A DNA stretch of 64,000 nt from Arthrobacter sp. UNC362MFTsu5.1 (GCF_000685965.1 NZ_JMLE01000002.1:62001-126000), one strand, 5' to 3'; shown: positions 17,003 through 26,657, counted from the stretch's first letter. Notes: generated by a model not told the origin, from the sequence alone. Numbers and translations are program-made.

Positions 17003-17620
17003 TCAGGCCGGCCGGCTCCTCAGCCACCTGGCCAGCAGCCCCTCGGGAACTTCCTCGGACGTCAGGGCGAACGAGCGGTGGTCCGCCCATTCGCCGTTGA
17101 TGTGCAGGAACCGTGGCCGGTAGCCTTCGTCCCGGAAACCAAGCTTCTCCACAACCCGGAGGCTGGGCCCGTTTTCGGGCCGGATGTTGATCTCCATCCG
17201 GTGCAGACCGAGGCTGCCGAAGCAATAGTCCGTGGCCATGGCAACAGCCGTGGGAGCGATTCCCCGGCCGGCACACGACTTGTCCACCCAGTATCCAAGC
17301 GTGGCCATCATGGCGGAGCCCCAGATGATCGATGACACCGTCAGTTGTCCGACGATGACCGGATCCCGCTGGCCCGGTGTCCGCTCCGTGATGACGAAGG
17401 GCAGCGCCGTGGCCTGCGCAGCCTGGGCGTTGAGGGACCTGACCATCTGCCGGTAGTCGGGGAGCGCCCCTCCGGGGGCCGGATTCGAGGCCTCCCAGGG
17501 AGCCAGCCACTCAGAATTCCGGGATCGGACCGCCATCCACTCCTTGCGGTCCCGGTACCGGATAGGGCGCAGCACAATATCGCCGCATTCCAGCGTCGCC
17601 GGCCAGATGCTGCCCCGCAT
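17003..17620 (-). CDS. GNAT acetyltransferase, RimJ/RimL type
   Basis: A 205-aa GCN5-related N-acetyltransferase of the RimJ/RimL subgroup. Visible elements are the N-terminal LRPIRYRDRKEW, a beta-strand YWVDKSCAGRGIAPTAV containing the acetyl-CoA-binding Arg/Gly loop, and NGPSLRVVEKLGFRDEG near residue 155. It begins 6 bp after the galU stop, so the two share a transcript. RimJ-type enzymes acetylate protein or small-molecule amino groups; the target here is not known. Confidence 0.88.
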   Translation of the reverse strand: MRGSIWPATLECGDIVLRPIRYRDRKEWMAVRSRNSEWLAPWEASNPAPGGALPDYRQMVRSLNAQAAQATALPFVITERTPGQRDPVIVGQLTVSSIIWGSAMMATLGYWVDKSCAGRGIAPTAVAMATDYCFGSLGLHRMEINIRPENGPSLRVVEKLGFRDEGYRPRFLHINGEWADHRSFALTSEEVPEGLLARWLRSRPA

Positions 17621-17626
17621 GGGACG

Positions 17627-18532
17627 TTACTTGGCCAGTGAAGCGGTGAATTGCGGCAGCCACTCGCGCAGGCCGGGGCCGAGGTCCTCACTGTCGCAGG
17701 CCAGCTGGACGCAGGCCTTGAGGTAGCTGAGCTTGTCGCCGGTATCGTAGCGGCGGCCGCGGAATACCACGCCGTAGACGCCGTACCCTTCGCCTTCTCC
17801 GGCAGCCAGTTCCTGGAGGGCGTCCGTCAGCTGGATTTCCCCGCCCCTGCCCGGTTCGGTGCGTTCGAGGACATCGAAGACCGCGGGGTGGAGGACGTAG
17901 CGGCCGATCACGGCCAGGTTGGACGGTGCTTCCGCGGCGTCGGGCTTTTCCACGAGCTTGCGGATCCGCACAAAACCGTTCATGTCGGTCTCGTCGATGT
18001 CGGCGCAACCGTAGGCGCTGATCTGGGAAGGCTCCACTTCAATCAGCGCGACCACCGAGCCGCCTGTCTTGGCCTGGACTTCGATCATTTTGCTGAGCAG
18101 CTCGTCCCGCGCATCGATCAGGTCATCGCCAAGCAGCACCGCAAAAGGTTCATAGCCGACGTGCTGCTTGGCGCGCAGCACTGCGTGGCCAAGGCCCATC
18201 GGGTCGCCCTGGCGGACGTAGTGGATGTCACCGAGGTTGCTGGCGGCCTGGATGGCTTCGAGCTTGGTGGTGTCGCCCTTTGCTTCGAGGGTTGACTCCA
18301 GTGACGGGACCCGGTCGAAGTGGTCTTCGAGGGCGCGTTTGTTCCGGCCGGTGATCATCAGGATGTCGGTGAGGCCAACGTTGACGGCCTCTTCGACGAC
18401 ATACTGGATCGCGGGCTTGTCCACGACCGGCAGCATTTCCTTGGGCATGGCCTTGGTGGCCGGTAGGAACCTGGTGCCGAGTCCGGCAGCAGGAATGACA
18501 GCCTTGCGGACGGAAGTATTGGTGGTAGTCAC
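17627..18532 (-). CDS. galU: UTP-glucose-1-phosphate uridylyltransferase
   Basis: A 301-aa GalU. It makes UDP-glucose from UTP and glucose-1-phosphate for cell-wall glycans and trehalose. The nucleotidyltransferase motif GLGTRFLPATKAMPKEMLP is at about residues 17-35, with LGDD for metal binding at about 134-137 and the substrate-loop VEKP. The GTG start at 18532 fits the MTTTNTSVRKAVIPAAG N-terminus. It heads a short operon with the RimJ-type gene. The divergent 5-FTHF cyclo-ligase gene is a conserved actinobacterial neighbour. Confidence 0.95.
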   Translation of the reverse strand: MTTTNTSVRKAVIPAAGLGTRFLPATKAMPKEMLPVVDKPAIQYVVEEAVNVGLTDILMITGRNKRALEDHFDRVPSLESTLEAKGDTTKLEAIQAASNLGDIHYVRQGDPMGLGHAVLRAKQHVGYEPFAVLLGDDLIDARDELLSKMIEVQAKTGGSVVALIEVEPSQISAYGCADIDETDMNGFVRIRKLVEKPDAAEAPSNLAVIGRYVLHPAVFDVLERTEPGRGGEIQLTDALQELAAGEGEGYGVYGVVFRGRRYDTGDKLSYLKACVQLACDSEDLGPGLREWLPQFTASLAK

Positions 18533-18644
18533 TGGACTAATCTAGCGTCAGGGACCAAACATTGGGTAATTGCATTGACCGCCCCGGATGGCCCTCACCA
18601 AGGCCTCCGCCGGCGGGCCTGCTGACATGGAAGGACGGGCGTTG

Positions 18645-19241
18645 ATGCCATCCAAGGACGAGATCCGCTCAGCCCACCGCACCCGGCGTGCAGCTATCCC
18701 TCCCGTCGGCCTGGAAGCCGCCGGAGCCGGTATTGCACGCCACGGCCTCCAGTGGGCCACCATGGTTGCCGCCGGCGAACGAAGCACTTTTGCCGTGTAC
18801 CTGGGCGTGGGCTTCGAGCCCCCCACGCTGCCGCTCATTGCCGCGCTTCACGGAACAGGGCACCGCGTTCTCCTGCCGGTCTGCCAACCCGACCGGACAC
18901 TCTCCTGGGTCTATTGGACCCCGGTGACCGACTTCATCCGCAGCAGTTACGCCCCCATCGATGAGCCGGTCGGAAAACAGCACGGCAACGAGGCCATGCG
19001 CGAAGCGGCAGGGATCTTCGTCCCTGCCACGGCAGTAGACCTATCGGGCAACCGGATCGGCCAGGGCGGGGGCTACTACGACAAGTTCCTCGCGAGTCTC
19101 GAAGATGAGGGCCTGCCGGTGCCCGCCGCTGCGGTGGTCTTTGACGACGAAGTCCTTCCCGCCGGCAGTATCCCCGCTGAATCCTTCGACCGAAAAATCC
19201 CGGTGGCAGTCACACCGTCACGCCTCGCGCAGCTGATGTGA
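18645..19241 (+). CDS. 5-formyltetrahydrofolate cyclo-ligase
   Basis: A 198-aa enzyme that uses ATP to convert 5-formyl-THF to 5,10-methenyl-THF, recycling an inhibitory folate. Motifs are KDEIRSAHRTRR at the N-terminus, the substrate block FEPPTLPLIAAL and the ATP-binding NRIGQGGGYYDKFL near the C-terminus. In-frame ATGs lie at 18588, 18627 and 18645; 18645 is preferred because GGAAGG sits ten bases upstream and the family usually starts at this point. The gene is divergent from galU. Confidence 0.93.
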   Translation: MPSKDEIRSAHRTRRAAIPPVGLEAAGAGIARHGLQWATMVAAGERSTFAVYLGVGFEPPTLPLIAALHGTGHRVLLPVCQPDRTLSWVYWTPVTDFIRSSYAPIDEPVGKQHGNEAMREAAGIFVPATAVDLSGNRIGQGGGYYDKFLASLEDEGLPVPAAAVVFDDEVLPAGSIPAESFDRKIPVAVTPSRLAQLM

Positions 19242-19261
19242 AGCCGGCTCGCCGCGGATGA

Positions 19262-19267
19262 TAGAAT
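19262..19267 (+). promoter_or_regulatory. Candidate -10 box with leader for the FmdB-type gene
   Basis: TAGAAT lies just after the cyclo-ligase stop codon, 112 bp ahead of the GTG start of the zinc-ribbon gene. No convincing -35 is visible. The leader between them contains GC-rich partial repeats but no riboswitch I recognise. Confidence 0.3.
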
Positions 19268-19379
19268 TGGCACTCAGGCCCTGCGACTGCTAAGGGAAGG
19301 AACCTGCCGAGGAACAATCGGCGGCGATTCCTGCCAGGCAGCACGGGACCTGCTCGTTTGTCCCAGAGGAGGATTACCA

Positions 19380-19619
19380 GTGCCCACGTATGCATACGCC
19401 TGCAAGGACTGCAGCCACGCCTTCGAGATCGTGCAGTCGTTTACCGACAGCTCCCTCACCTCCTGCCCCGAATGTGAGGGGACCCTGCGCAAGAAGTTCA
19501 ACAGCGTCGGTGTCGTCTTCAAGGGTTCCGGCTTTTACCGGACCGACTCACGCGACAGCAAGGGCAGCAGCGTCTCTGCCGCTCCGGCGGCCGTTCCCGC
19601 TGCCGCAGCTGCAAGCTGA
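19380..19619 (+). CDS. FmdB family zinc ribbon protein
   Basis: A 79-aa protein with an N-terminal rubredoxin-like zinc ribbon: PTYAYACKDCSHAFE and SCPECEGTLRKKF supply the two CxxC pairs (Cys 8, 11, 29, 32). The Ala/Ser/Pro-rich tail after residue 50 is probably disordered. The GTG start at 19380 has GAGGAGG upstream. In mycobacteria a homologue (Rv0991c) beside the same cyclo-ligase is a redox-regulated chaperone; a similar role here is inference from synteny. Confidence 0.85.
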   Translation: MPTYAYACKDCSHAFEIVQSFTDSSLTSCPECEGTLRKKFNSVGVVFKGSGFYRTDSRDSKGSSVSAAPAAVPAAAAAS

Positions 19620-19764
19620 CCTAAACCCGGCGTCCGCCGCCATATCCGGCGCGTGAGCGCCATCAGCGTTGGTCCGCCACTGAAGCTGCGCTGCGGCTAG
19701 CGGTTTTCCACATAGGACCTCCCCGGGCTGTCACCGCGACACGGCGCCACCGTAGCCTGACGGC

Positions 19765-20493
19765 ATGCCATTCACCTTCCGCAACAACGGACCTTCCTCG
19801 CCGCGGCCCGGCTTTCGGTCGGGACGTCCCGGCCGTCAGCGCGTGTCCGGCGTGCAGCGATTCCCGTCATGGCTCAACCGCAATCGCAGGCTGCTGGTCG
19901 CGCTTCTGCTGTGCGCTGCTGCCGGCATTTCCGTCCAGCAACTGACGCCGGCCCCTGCCCGCACCGTCACTGCCCTGGCCTCCGCCCGTGACCTTCCCGC
20001 CGGCACTGCCCTCTCAAGCAACGAAGTGGTGCTGGTCGAGGTCCCGCCAGGGATGGTGCCCGCAGGAGCGTTCGCTGACACCGCCGCCATTGTGGGCAAG
20101 CAGTTGGCCGGACCGCTGCGCAAAGGCCAGCTGATCTCCGATACGCAGTTGCTCGGCCCGGGCCTGCTGGCCGGCACTCCCCCGGGATCGGCGGCCGTGC
20201 CTCTGAGAATGGCGGACCCTTCATCCATCCAGCTCGTGGCACCCGGCCAACTCGTCAACATCGTCATGACGAACGGCAGCGACTACGGCAAGGCCGCCGA
20301 ATCGCAGGTCCTGGCGGCCTCGGTTCCCGTTCTCTGGACATCGGGCCAGGGCGGACAAACCGGACCATGGCCGGGGACCGGCGAAACAGAGGGGCTCATT
20401 GTGGTTGCAGCGGATCCGGACCAGGCACGAGCACTCGCCGGCTCGTCAACGCAGGGCAAACTCTTTTTCGTCATGGTCGGAGCACAGGGCTAG
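19765..20493 (+). CDS. SAF-domain protein, CpaB/RcpC-like
   Basis: A 242-aa protein with a basic N-terminus, one membrane segment (about residues 43-60, LLVALLLCAAAGISVQQL) and an extracytoplasmic SAF domain (about 72-130: SARDLPAGTALSSNEVVLVEVPPG, then GKQLAGPLRKGQLI). This is the layout of CpaB/RcpC proteins, periplasmic or cell-wall parts of Flp/Tad pilus machines. No other tad genes are nearby, so its role here is uncertain. The 145 bp upstream hold nothing I can assign. Confidence 0.75.
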   Translation: MPFTFRNNGPSSPRPGFRSGRPGRQRVSGVQRFPSWLNRNRRLLVALLLCAAAGISVQQLTPAPARTVTALASARDLPAGTALSSNEVVLVEVPPGMVPAGAFADTAAIVGKQLAGPLRKGQLISDTQLLGPGLLAGTPPGSAAVPLRMADPSSIQLVAPGQLVNIVMTNGSDYGKAAESQVLAASVPVLWTSGQGGQTGPWPGTGETEGLIVVAADPDQARALAGSSTQGKLFFVMVGAQG

Positions 20494-20529
20494 CTGCGTC
20501 CGGACCGGCACACTCCCCCAGAGGGGAAA

Positions 20530-23500
20530 TCAGCCCCAGTGCGGCGGTTTCTGTTCCTGAAGCCAGGCATCGTGGTCGTAGTCAGAGCCCTGATCGCCCC
20601 AGCGCTTCGGGTCATCCTCGGAAGCCTTGTTGGGCAGCACTCCCGAGGGAACGCCGGCGCCTGCCGTCTGCGGGGTCCGGTCAGGCGCTACCCTCTCGGG
20701 TGCCGTTCTGTCGGGCGCTGTCCTGCCGGGCGCGGAATTGCCGGGCGCGGAATTGTCCGCCTCACGGTGCGGAGCGCCTTGGCTGTCCGCTGCGCTGTTG
20801 TTCGTGTCCATGCCGTTGTCCTTGATATTTTCCACTGCATTAGTGCGGGTCCTGACGGACTCCTCCGGGTCGTTGCCGCCCTGTTCCAAGGATACCGAGT
20901 GCCCGTCCGGAGCGGCGGATTCGCCGGAATCGCCCGGCTCTCGACTGCCAGCGCTGCCGGAGTCGCCGCTGCCGGAACGGGCTGCCGTTGCGTCCCCGTT
21001 GCGCCGGTCGGCGCTGTTTAAGGTCAGGTTGTCCACGTCGTCCTCGAAGAACGCCTGCGACGAGGAGGTGAAGCCCGTGACAGCCGGCTTCTCCAGCCCC
21101 AGGTACCCGCCGATCCGGTCCGCGCATGCGGACGGGTCCGTGAACACCTCGATGGTCCACAAGGGCATGTAGCGCCAGCCCAATCGTTCCAGCAGCTGTG
21201 GGCGGAGCCTGCTCCGTTCACGGACGCTCATCCGCCGGTACTGCTCCGTGCCGTCTGACTCGATGGCCACCGGCCGGGGGATGTCGGCTTCGTCGTGGCC
21301 GATGGAATGCACCGGGTCCGCGGCCGCGGCCACGTCAAGCACGCCGTCGTACTGGTGCCAGACCCGGGCTCCGCGGGCGCGCAGCCTGTCACCCAGGTCT
21401 GCCACCAGGGGATCGGCGCCCAGTGCCTGCTCGCTCGCTGCTGCGCGGGACGCCGGCGTCCCCAGGTCGGTATTGCCGGCAATCTCGCGGTTCAGCAGTT
21501 CATAGAAGTCGAGGGCGCCGTGGCTGAGGCGCGTGACGTCCAGGTCCTCCGGCTTGAAGCACGTCAGCACATGCAGTGAACGCCGGGCACGGGTCATGGC
21601 GAGTGCGAATTTCGCCCGGCCGCCCTCGGCGGACAACGGACCAAAATTGTGCAGCGCGCGGCCGTGCGGTGTGCGGCCGTAACCCGGAGAGAAGATCACG
21701 TGGTCCCGGACCAGGCCCTGTGCCCGTTCCAGGTCCACCACGCGGAAAGATTCGGGTCCGGCGCTGAAAAAGCTTGCCAGCAGGGGGTAGTTGGGCAGCT
21801 GAAGGCGGATGGCCTCGCCGATCCGGGCTGCGTGGCGGAGGCTGGCCGTGACTACTGCGAGGGACGTCCGCGGGCGCAGTCGGGCATGCTCGAAGACCAG
21901 GCCCACCACCCGGTTGACCTCGGCCACAGCGGATTCCACGCCCTCCTGGTCGGCGCTCGGAAGGCCGGTGCCATCCGGCAGGTATTCCACGAGCAACGCG
22001 CGGTCAAGCCCGGTGGCCGTCTGCCCCTCGGGGAGCCGGTGAAGGCGGCCGTCGTAGAAACTCTTGCTTAGCTGCAGCACCAGCTCCTCGTCCACTGCCC
22101 TGTACGCGGAGGTCAGGCGCCGGGTCGGCAGCACCGAGGACAACGCCGTGTAGGCACTCTCCACCGCCTGATGGGCGGTCTCCCCGGCAGCGAGCCGCTC
22201 GACGCCGACCGTGAACGTGCGCGGGCTTGCGATTTTGTCGTCGCCAAAGGCAATGACCTGCTTGGCCCGGGCGATTGCCGGAAGGACTGCCTGGAGGGAG
22301 GTCGCTTCGGCGTCGAGGATGACCACGGCGTCGAACTTCTGCTCCGCCGGCAGCAATCCGGTCATGAGGTAGGGGCTCACGGACCACACGGGCACCAGCA
22401 TGGGAACCAGTGCCGGGGCCTGCGCCGTGAGGGCGGCCAACGTGACGCGGCCGTCCTTCAGGAGGCTGCGGAGCAGGTCCGCCTGCCGCGGGTTCTCGGC
22501 AATGCCGGCGCGCCACCGCTCCGACAGTGTCCACCGCAGCCGGGCAGCACCGCTGGCGATATGGGCATTGTCCGCCAGGCGGTATTCGGCTTCTAGCTGG
22601 CGCAGGGCATCGCCGTCGGACATTGCCAGGTAGTCGTCGCCGCTGATCATTGCTTCGAGGGCCGACTGCCACCAGGCGAGTTCCAGCTCCGAGGCAACGG
22701 ACTCCGCGGGCACTTCACGATCCGCCAGGTCGGCGAGCAGTTCCCCGAGCCCGTGCTCGCGCATGTTCTCGATGAGCAGCGTGCGCTCCGGGAGGGTCTT
22801 GAGCGTCCGGGTGTCGGCCACAAGCCGCTCCAGGCGTTCCATCAGTTCCTCGTACGGAGTGTTCTGGAGGTCCCCGCCTGCTGCCGTGTGCTTCACGGCG
22901 GCACCCAGCTGCGCCAGCTCGCGTTCCAGGCTGCGGTACATCACGTTCACTTCGCCCAGGCCGGAAGGCACTGCCGGATGACGCTGCGTGGTGGCGTAGT
23001 CCGCCCAGAGCGCCCGCTGCTCCTGGACAAGCACCAAGGAGCTGTGGAGGTCGGCGATGTGCACGCCGGGACGGACGTATTCCTTGGCCACGCGGCGGAG
23101 GCGGGACCGCTGCATGGAGGGCATCTCGATGTTGCGTTCGCGGCGCCACGGGGAGGTGGCCGTCGCGGAGATGAGGTCGTGGACCGGACGGTCGAAGATG
23201 TCCGGGGTGAACTTGTCCAGGCTCTCCCTGACTGCCATCAGCAACTCGAGCTGGGCACCCCATTCGGAGAAGGTCGCACCCAGGCGGATCTGTGCGTGCT
23301 CTGCCACGTCGTTCATCCGGTGACGCAGCACGGGGAGGTTCTTCTCAACCGTACGCGCAACGTCCTGCGCTTCCTCGGTTTCCTTGCGGGTCAGGAGCCG
23401 CGCTCCGTGCCAGGGGCTGGCAGTCGCGGCCCGGCTGAAACTGCCCAGTTCGGCCGCACGGTGAAGGCGGCCGGCCAGTTCCTCACGGTCGCGGATATTG

Positions 23501-24840
23501 TCCAGGACACTTCGCTTGAGGCGCACTGTGGTGGCGGGAGCAGGCTGGATGGACGTCAGCTCAGCAAGCGACTGCATGGCCTGGTAGGGCGAGCAACCCC
23601 ACCGCTGGCGGACGTTGTGCAGGGAGTCCACATGGTCCATGAGAGCGTGGCGGTGCTCGGCAAGGGTGGTGTGCAGGTTTTCCAGCTGGGGCTGAAGGGA
23701 CTTTTCGTTCCGCATAATGGACCGGACCAGCTGTCCCTTGAGCTGCAGGGGCGTGACCGTTCCGGAGAGCGCAAACAGGATGGACTCCAGGCCCAGCGTC
23801 TCAAGCTGGGCCCCGATCTCGCTGAGGCTGGCGCGGCGGTCACCCACCACAAGGACGGTCTTGCCTTCGTCCACCAGGGCGCCGATGGTGTTGATGGCAG
23901 TCTGGGTCTGGCCCGTTCCCGGCGGGCTGCTGACGAGGAGGGAGTCCCCGGCGCGCACGGCGTCCACCACGTACTGCTGGTCCGAGTCGGCGTCGAGAAG
24001 CAGCAGTTCCTGGGCCGGGTCGCGCTGGTCGATGTCCTGGAAGCGGTCCTCCGCCAGTTCGGCCACGTCCACGGCCTCGCCGGCGGCGGTACGGGCCAGG
24101 GCAGCGACGAGGGCGTTGTTCTGGTTGATCCACGGGTCTTCAAGGTTCCCCGACAGGTCCGCGAACGTTGAAACGAGCAGGTTGTGCTCCACCTCGGCCC
24201 CGTGGATGGGCTTGATAAGCGTGCCCAGGCGGTCCAGGACCGGCAGGGGGTCGAACCGGGCCGTGCTGTAGGCCATCCGGGTCACAGCGTTGACGTCGAA
24301 GACAATGCCGTGGATGGTCTTCAGGTGCCGGATGAGCGCCGGATTGATCTGCGCCTGCTCCGTGAGCTGGAGTTCGTAGTCGTCCTCGCCCGGACGGACG
24401 GTCAGCGAAATGGCGGTGAGCATCACAGGAGCGGACACCCGCTGCGGCTTTCCGCCCACCGCCGACGTCCAGGACACCGTACCGGCCGAAAAATACCCGG
24501 CATCGATGCCGCGGTCGTTGCTGAGCTCGAAAATCTTGGAGCGGAGGTTGCGCGAGGCCCGGGCGGCCACCACGTACTGATCGTGGTCGCGGATCAGCGT
24601 GGACAGGCGGGTGCGCCGCCCCGCCATGAGCTGCGCCAGTCCGGAGGGATGCGCATGCGTGAGGTCGATGGAGCCTTCCGGGGTCTTGGTGAAACGAAGC
24701 ATTGTGTCTGCTCCGGTGACCGGCTTAAGCCCGGACAGCCACTTCCTGAGCTCCTCGGAGCCCTCTGGGAGGCCTTGACCAACTGACACTACTGCCTTCT
24801 TTTCTGCGCTTGCACGTGACGCCCTGGACCATACCGGCAT
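20530..24840 (-). CDS. Large helicase-like protein with altered ATPase motifs and a C-terminal Vsr/REase-like domain
   Basis: A 1,436-aa protein laid out like SF1/UPF1-type helicase-nucleases. The expected Walker A reads PPGTGQTQT: the catalytic Lys is Gln311 (codon 23908-23910). The Walker B region reads VVILDAEATS (Asp 843) instead of a DEAS/DEAA core. Later helicase blocks remain recognisable: AFGDDKIASP (motif III region) and KFALAMTRARRSLHVL (motif VI). A Vsr/REase-like domain (about 21130-21330) has VAIESDG, RSRLRPQLLERLGW and a WTIEVF end, as in the MTES_1575 type. The last 160 residues are acidic and disordered with APDRTAPER-type repeats. ATG 24840 is chosen; TTG 24900 and a GTG near 24786 are alternatives. 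Function unknown; DNA or RNA binding without normal ATPase activity is possible. Confidence 0.75.
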   Translation of the reverse strand: MPVWSRASRASAEKKAVVSVGQGLPEGSEELRKWLSGLKPVTGADTMLRFTKTPEGSIDLTHAHPSGLAQLMAGRRTRLSTLIRDHDQYVVAARASRNLRSKIFELSNDRGIDAGYFSAGTVSWTSAVGGKPQRVSAPVMLTAISLTVRPGEDDYELQLTEQAQINPALIRHLKTIHGIVFDVNAVTRMAYSTARFDPLPVLDRLGTLIKPIHGAEVEHNLLVSTFADLSGNLEDPWINQNNALVAALARTAAGEAVDVAELAEDRFQDIDQRDPAQELLLLDADSDQQYVVDAVRAGDSLLVSSPPGTGQTQTAINTIGALVDEGKTVLVVGDRRASLSEIGAQLETLGLESILFALSGTVTPLQLKGQLVRSIMRNEKSLQPQLENLHTTLAEHRHALMDHVDSLHNVRQRWGCSPYQAMQSLAELTSIQPAPATTVRLKRSVLDNIRDREELAGRLHRAAELGSFSRAATASPWHGARLLTRKETEEAQDVARTVEKNLPVLRHRMNDVAEHAQIRLGATFSEWGAQLELLMAVRESLDKFTPDIFDRPVHDLISATATSPWRRERNIEMPSMQRSRLRRVAKEYVRPGVHIADLHSSLVLVQEQRALWADYATTQRHPAVPSGLGEVNVMYRSLERELAQLGAAVKHTAAGGDLQNTPYEELMERLERLVADTRTLKTLPERTLLIENMREHGLGELLADLADREVPAESVASELELAWWQSALEAMISGDDYLAMSDGDALRQLEAEYRLADNAHIASGAARLRWTLSERWRAGIAENPRQADLLRSLLKDGRVTLAALTAQAPALVPMLVPVWSVSPYLMTGLLPAEQKFDAVVILDAEATSLQAVLPAIARAKQVIAFGDDKIASPRTFTVGVERLAAGETAHQAVESAYTALSSVLPTRRLTSAYRAVDEELVLQLSKSFYDGRLHRLPEGQTATGLDRALLVEYLPDGTGLPSADQEGVESAVAEVNRVVGLVFEHARLRPRTSLAVVTASLRHAARIGEAIRLQLPNYPLLASFFSAGPESFRVVDLERAQGLVRDHVIFSPGYGRTPHGRALHNFGPLSAEGGRAKFALAMTRARRSLHVLTCFKPEDLDVTRLSHGALDFYELLNREIAGNTDLGTPASRAAASEQALGADPLVADLGDRLRARGARVWHQYDGVLDVAAAADPVHSIGHDEADIPRPVAIESDGTEQYRRMSVRERSRLRPQLLERLGWRYMPLWTIEVFTDPSACADRIGGYLGLEKPAVTGFTSSSQAFFEDDVDNLTLNSADRRNGDATAARSGSGDSGSAGSREPGDSGESAAPDGHSVSLEQGGNDPEESVRTRTNAVENIKDNGMDTNNSAADSQGAPHREADNSAPGNSAPGRTAPDRTAPERVAPDRTPQTAGAGVPSGVLPNKASEDDPKRWGDQGSDYDHDAWLQEQKPPHWG

Positions 24841-24931
24841 ACTTTCGAGCGTAGCCCGAATCAGGGCCCAGTGAGGGTCCGCAACACTGGAGCGGGCCAA
24901 AATTGAGCCGGATAAAGCGAGAATAAAGCAA

Positions 24932-24963
24932 AGTGGCCGGCCTCATCGCTGAGACCGGCCACT
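24932..24963 (-). terminator. Stem-loop terminator of guaA
   Basis: AGTGGCCGG (24932-24940) pairs with CCGGCCACT (24955-24963), and inner CTCA/TGAG extends the stem. It is 8 bp past the guaA stop, followed on the minus strand by a T-rich stretch (CTTTGCTTTATTC). Confidence 0.75.
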
Positions 24964-24970
24964 CACACTG

Positions 24971-26560
24971 CTATTCCCACTCGATGGTTCCCGGCGGCTT
25001 GCTGGTTACGTCGAGCACTACCCGGTTGACGCCTTCCACCTCATTGGTGATGCGGTTGGAGATTTTCGCCAGCAGGTCGTATGGAAGCCGTGACCAGTCG
25101 GCGGTCATGGCGTCTTCGGACGACACGGGACGGAGAACGATCGGGTGGCCGTAGGTACGGCCGTCGCCCATGACGCCGACGCTGCGGACGTCCGCCAGCA
25201 GCACCACCGGCATCTGCCATACCTCGTTGTCCAGGCCGGCCGCGGTCAGCTCGGCACGGGCGATGGCATCAGCCTTGCGCAGCAGGTCAAGGCGTTCCTT
25301 GGTCACTTCGCCGACGATGCGGATGCCGAGCCCCGGGCCGGGGAAAGGCTGGCGGCCGACGATTTCCTGCGGCAGTCCCAGCTGGGCGCCCACGGCGCGG
25401 ACCTCGTCCTTGAACAGGGCCCGCAGCGGCTCAACGAGCTCGAACTGCAGGTCTTCCGGCAGGCCGCCCACGTTGTGGTGGCTCTTGATGTTTGCAGCAC
25501 CCTCTCCGCCGCCGGATTCGACGACGTCGGGGTACAGGGTGCCCTGGACGAGGAACTTGATCTTTTCGCCGTGCGCAGCGGCTTCGGCGATGATGGCCAG
25601 TTCGGCTTCTTCGAAGGCGCGAATGAACTCGCGGCCGATGATCTTGCGCTTGGTCTCCGGATCGCTGACCCCGGCCAGTGCCGCCTGGAACCGCTCCTGC
25701 TCGTTGGCAACGTAGAGCTTGACGCCCGTGGCTGCCACGAAGTCGCGTTCAACCTGCTCGGCCTCGCCCTCGCGCAGCAGCCCGTGGTCCACGAACACGC
25801 AGGTCAGCTGGTCGCCCACGGCACGCTGGACCAGGGCAGCCGCGACAGCCGAATCCACGCCGCCGGAAAGGCCGCAAATGACCCTGGCATCGCCGATCTG
25901 CTTGCGGATGCGGTCCACCTGTTCCTCGAGGATGTTCCCCGTGGTCCAGTTCGGTTCCAGCTTGGCGCCCTTGAACAGGAAGTTCTCGAGCACCTGCTGG
26001 CCGTAAGCCGAGTGCTTTACCTCGGGGTGCCACTGCACGCCGTAGAGGCATTTCTCTTCGTTGGCGAAGGCGGCAACCTCGGCGCCAGCCGTCGTCGCGA
26101 GCACTTCGAAGCCCTCAGGCGCCTCGTGCACGGAGTCGCCGTGGCTCATCCAGGTGTTCTGGTGCTGCGGCATTCCTTCGAGGACCGAGCGGCCCTCTCC
26201 CAGGAGGGTGGTTTGCGTGGAACCGTACTCACGCAGGCCGGTCTTGTCGACCTTTCCGCCCAGGGCGTTGGCCATGGCCTGGAAGCCGTAGCAAATGCCG
26301 AAGACGGGGATCCCGGCTTCAAAGAGGTCGGCACCCACACTTGGAGCACCTTCCGCGTACACGCTGGAAGGGCCACCGGAAAGGATGATGGCAGCGGGGT
26401 TCTTAGCCAGGAGCTGCTCGGTGCTGTACGTGTGCGGAACCACTTCCGAATACACGTTTGCTTCCCGGACGCGGCGTGCAATCAGCTGCGCGTACTGGGC
26501 ACCGTAGTCAACAACCAGCACCGGCTTCTGGGAAGTCTGGGATGCAGTGGGAGTAGTCAC
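24971..26560 (-). CDS. guaA: GMP synthase (glutamine-hydrolysing)
   Basis: A 529-aa GuaA, last step of GMP synthesis (XMP + Gln + ATP to GMP). The N-terminal class I amidotransferase has the nucleophile Cys in GICYG (about residue 95) and His/Glu in WHPEVKHS. The ATP-pyrophosphatase domain has the PP-loop [10 protein letters not shown] (about 230-240). The C-terminal dimerisation domain ends FPGPGLG...[16 protein letters not shown]. The GTG start at 26560 has AGGA upstream. It ends at a clear terminator. guaB and guaB3 lie 4-11 kb away, not in one operon with it. Confidence 0.97.
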   Translation of the reverse strand: MTTPTASQTSQKPVLVVDYGAQYAQLIARRVREANVYSEVVPHTYSTEQLLAKNPAAIILSGGPSSVYAEGAPSVGADLFEAGIPVFGICYGFQAMANALGGKVDKTGLREYGSTQTTLLGEGRSVLEGMPQHQNTWMSHGDSVHEAPEGFEVLATTAGAEVAAFANEEKCLYGVQWHPEVKHSAYGQQVLENFLFKGAKLEPNWTTGNILEEQVDRIRKQIGDARVICGLSGGVDSAVAAALVQRAVGDQLTCVFVDHGLLREGEAEQVERDFVAATGVKLYVANEQERFQAALAGVSDPETKRKIIGREFIRAFEEAELAIIAEAAAHGEKIKFLVQGTLYPDVVESGGGEGAANIKSHHNVGGLPEDLQFELVEPLRALFKDEVRAVGAQLGLPQEIVGRQPFPGPGLGIRIVGEVTKERLDLLRKADAIARAELTAAGLDNEVWQMPVVLLADVRSVGVMGDGRTYGHPIVLRPVSSEDAMTADWSRLPYDLLAKISNRITNEVEGVNRVVLDVTSKPPGTIEWE

Positions 26561-26657
26561 CGTCCTAGACTACTTGGGCGCTTGCCCCGTCGCACCTTGA
26601 GACGGCTGTCCGCGGCCTAAAACCACTCCCGCGTTAGGGATCTCACACCGGCGCGGG

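Noticed and set aside
22753..24171. Long open frame (472 codons) on the plus strand opposite the helicase-like gene
   Set aside because: It mirrors the codon bias of the minus-strand gene, has no Shine-Dalgarno or recognisable domain, and is one of many antisense frames in high-GC DNA.
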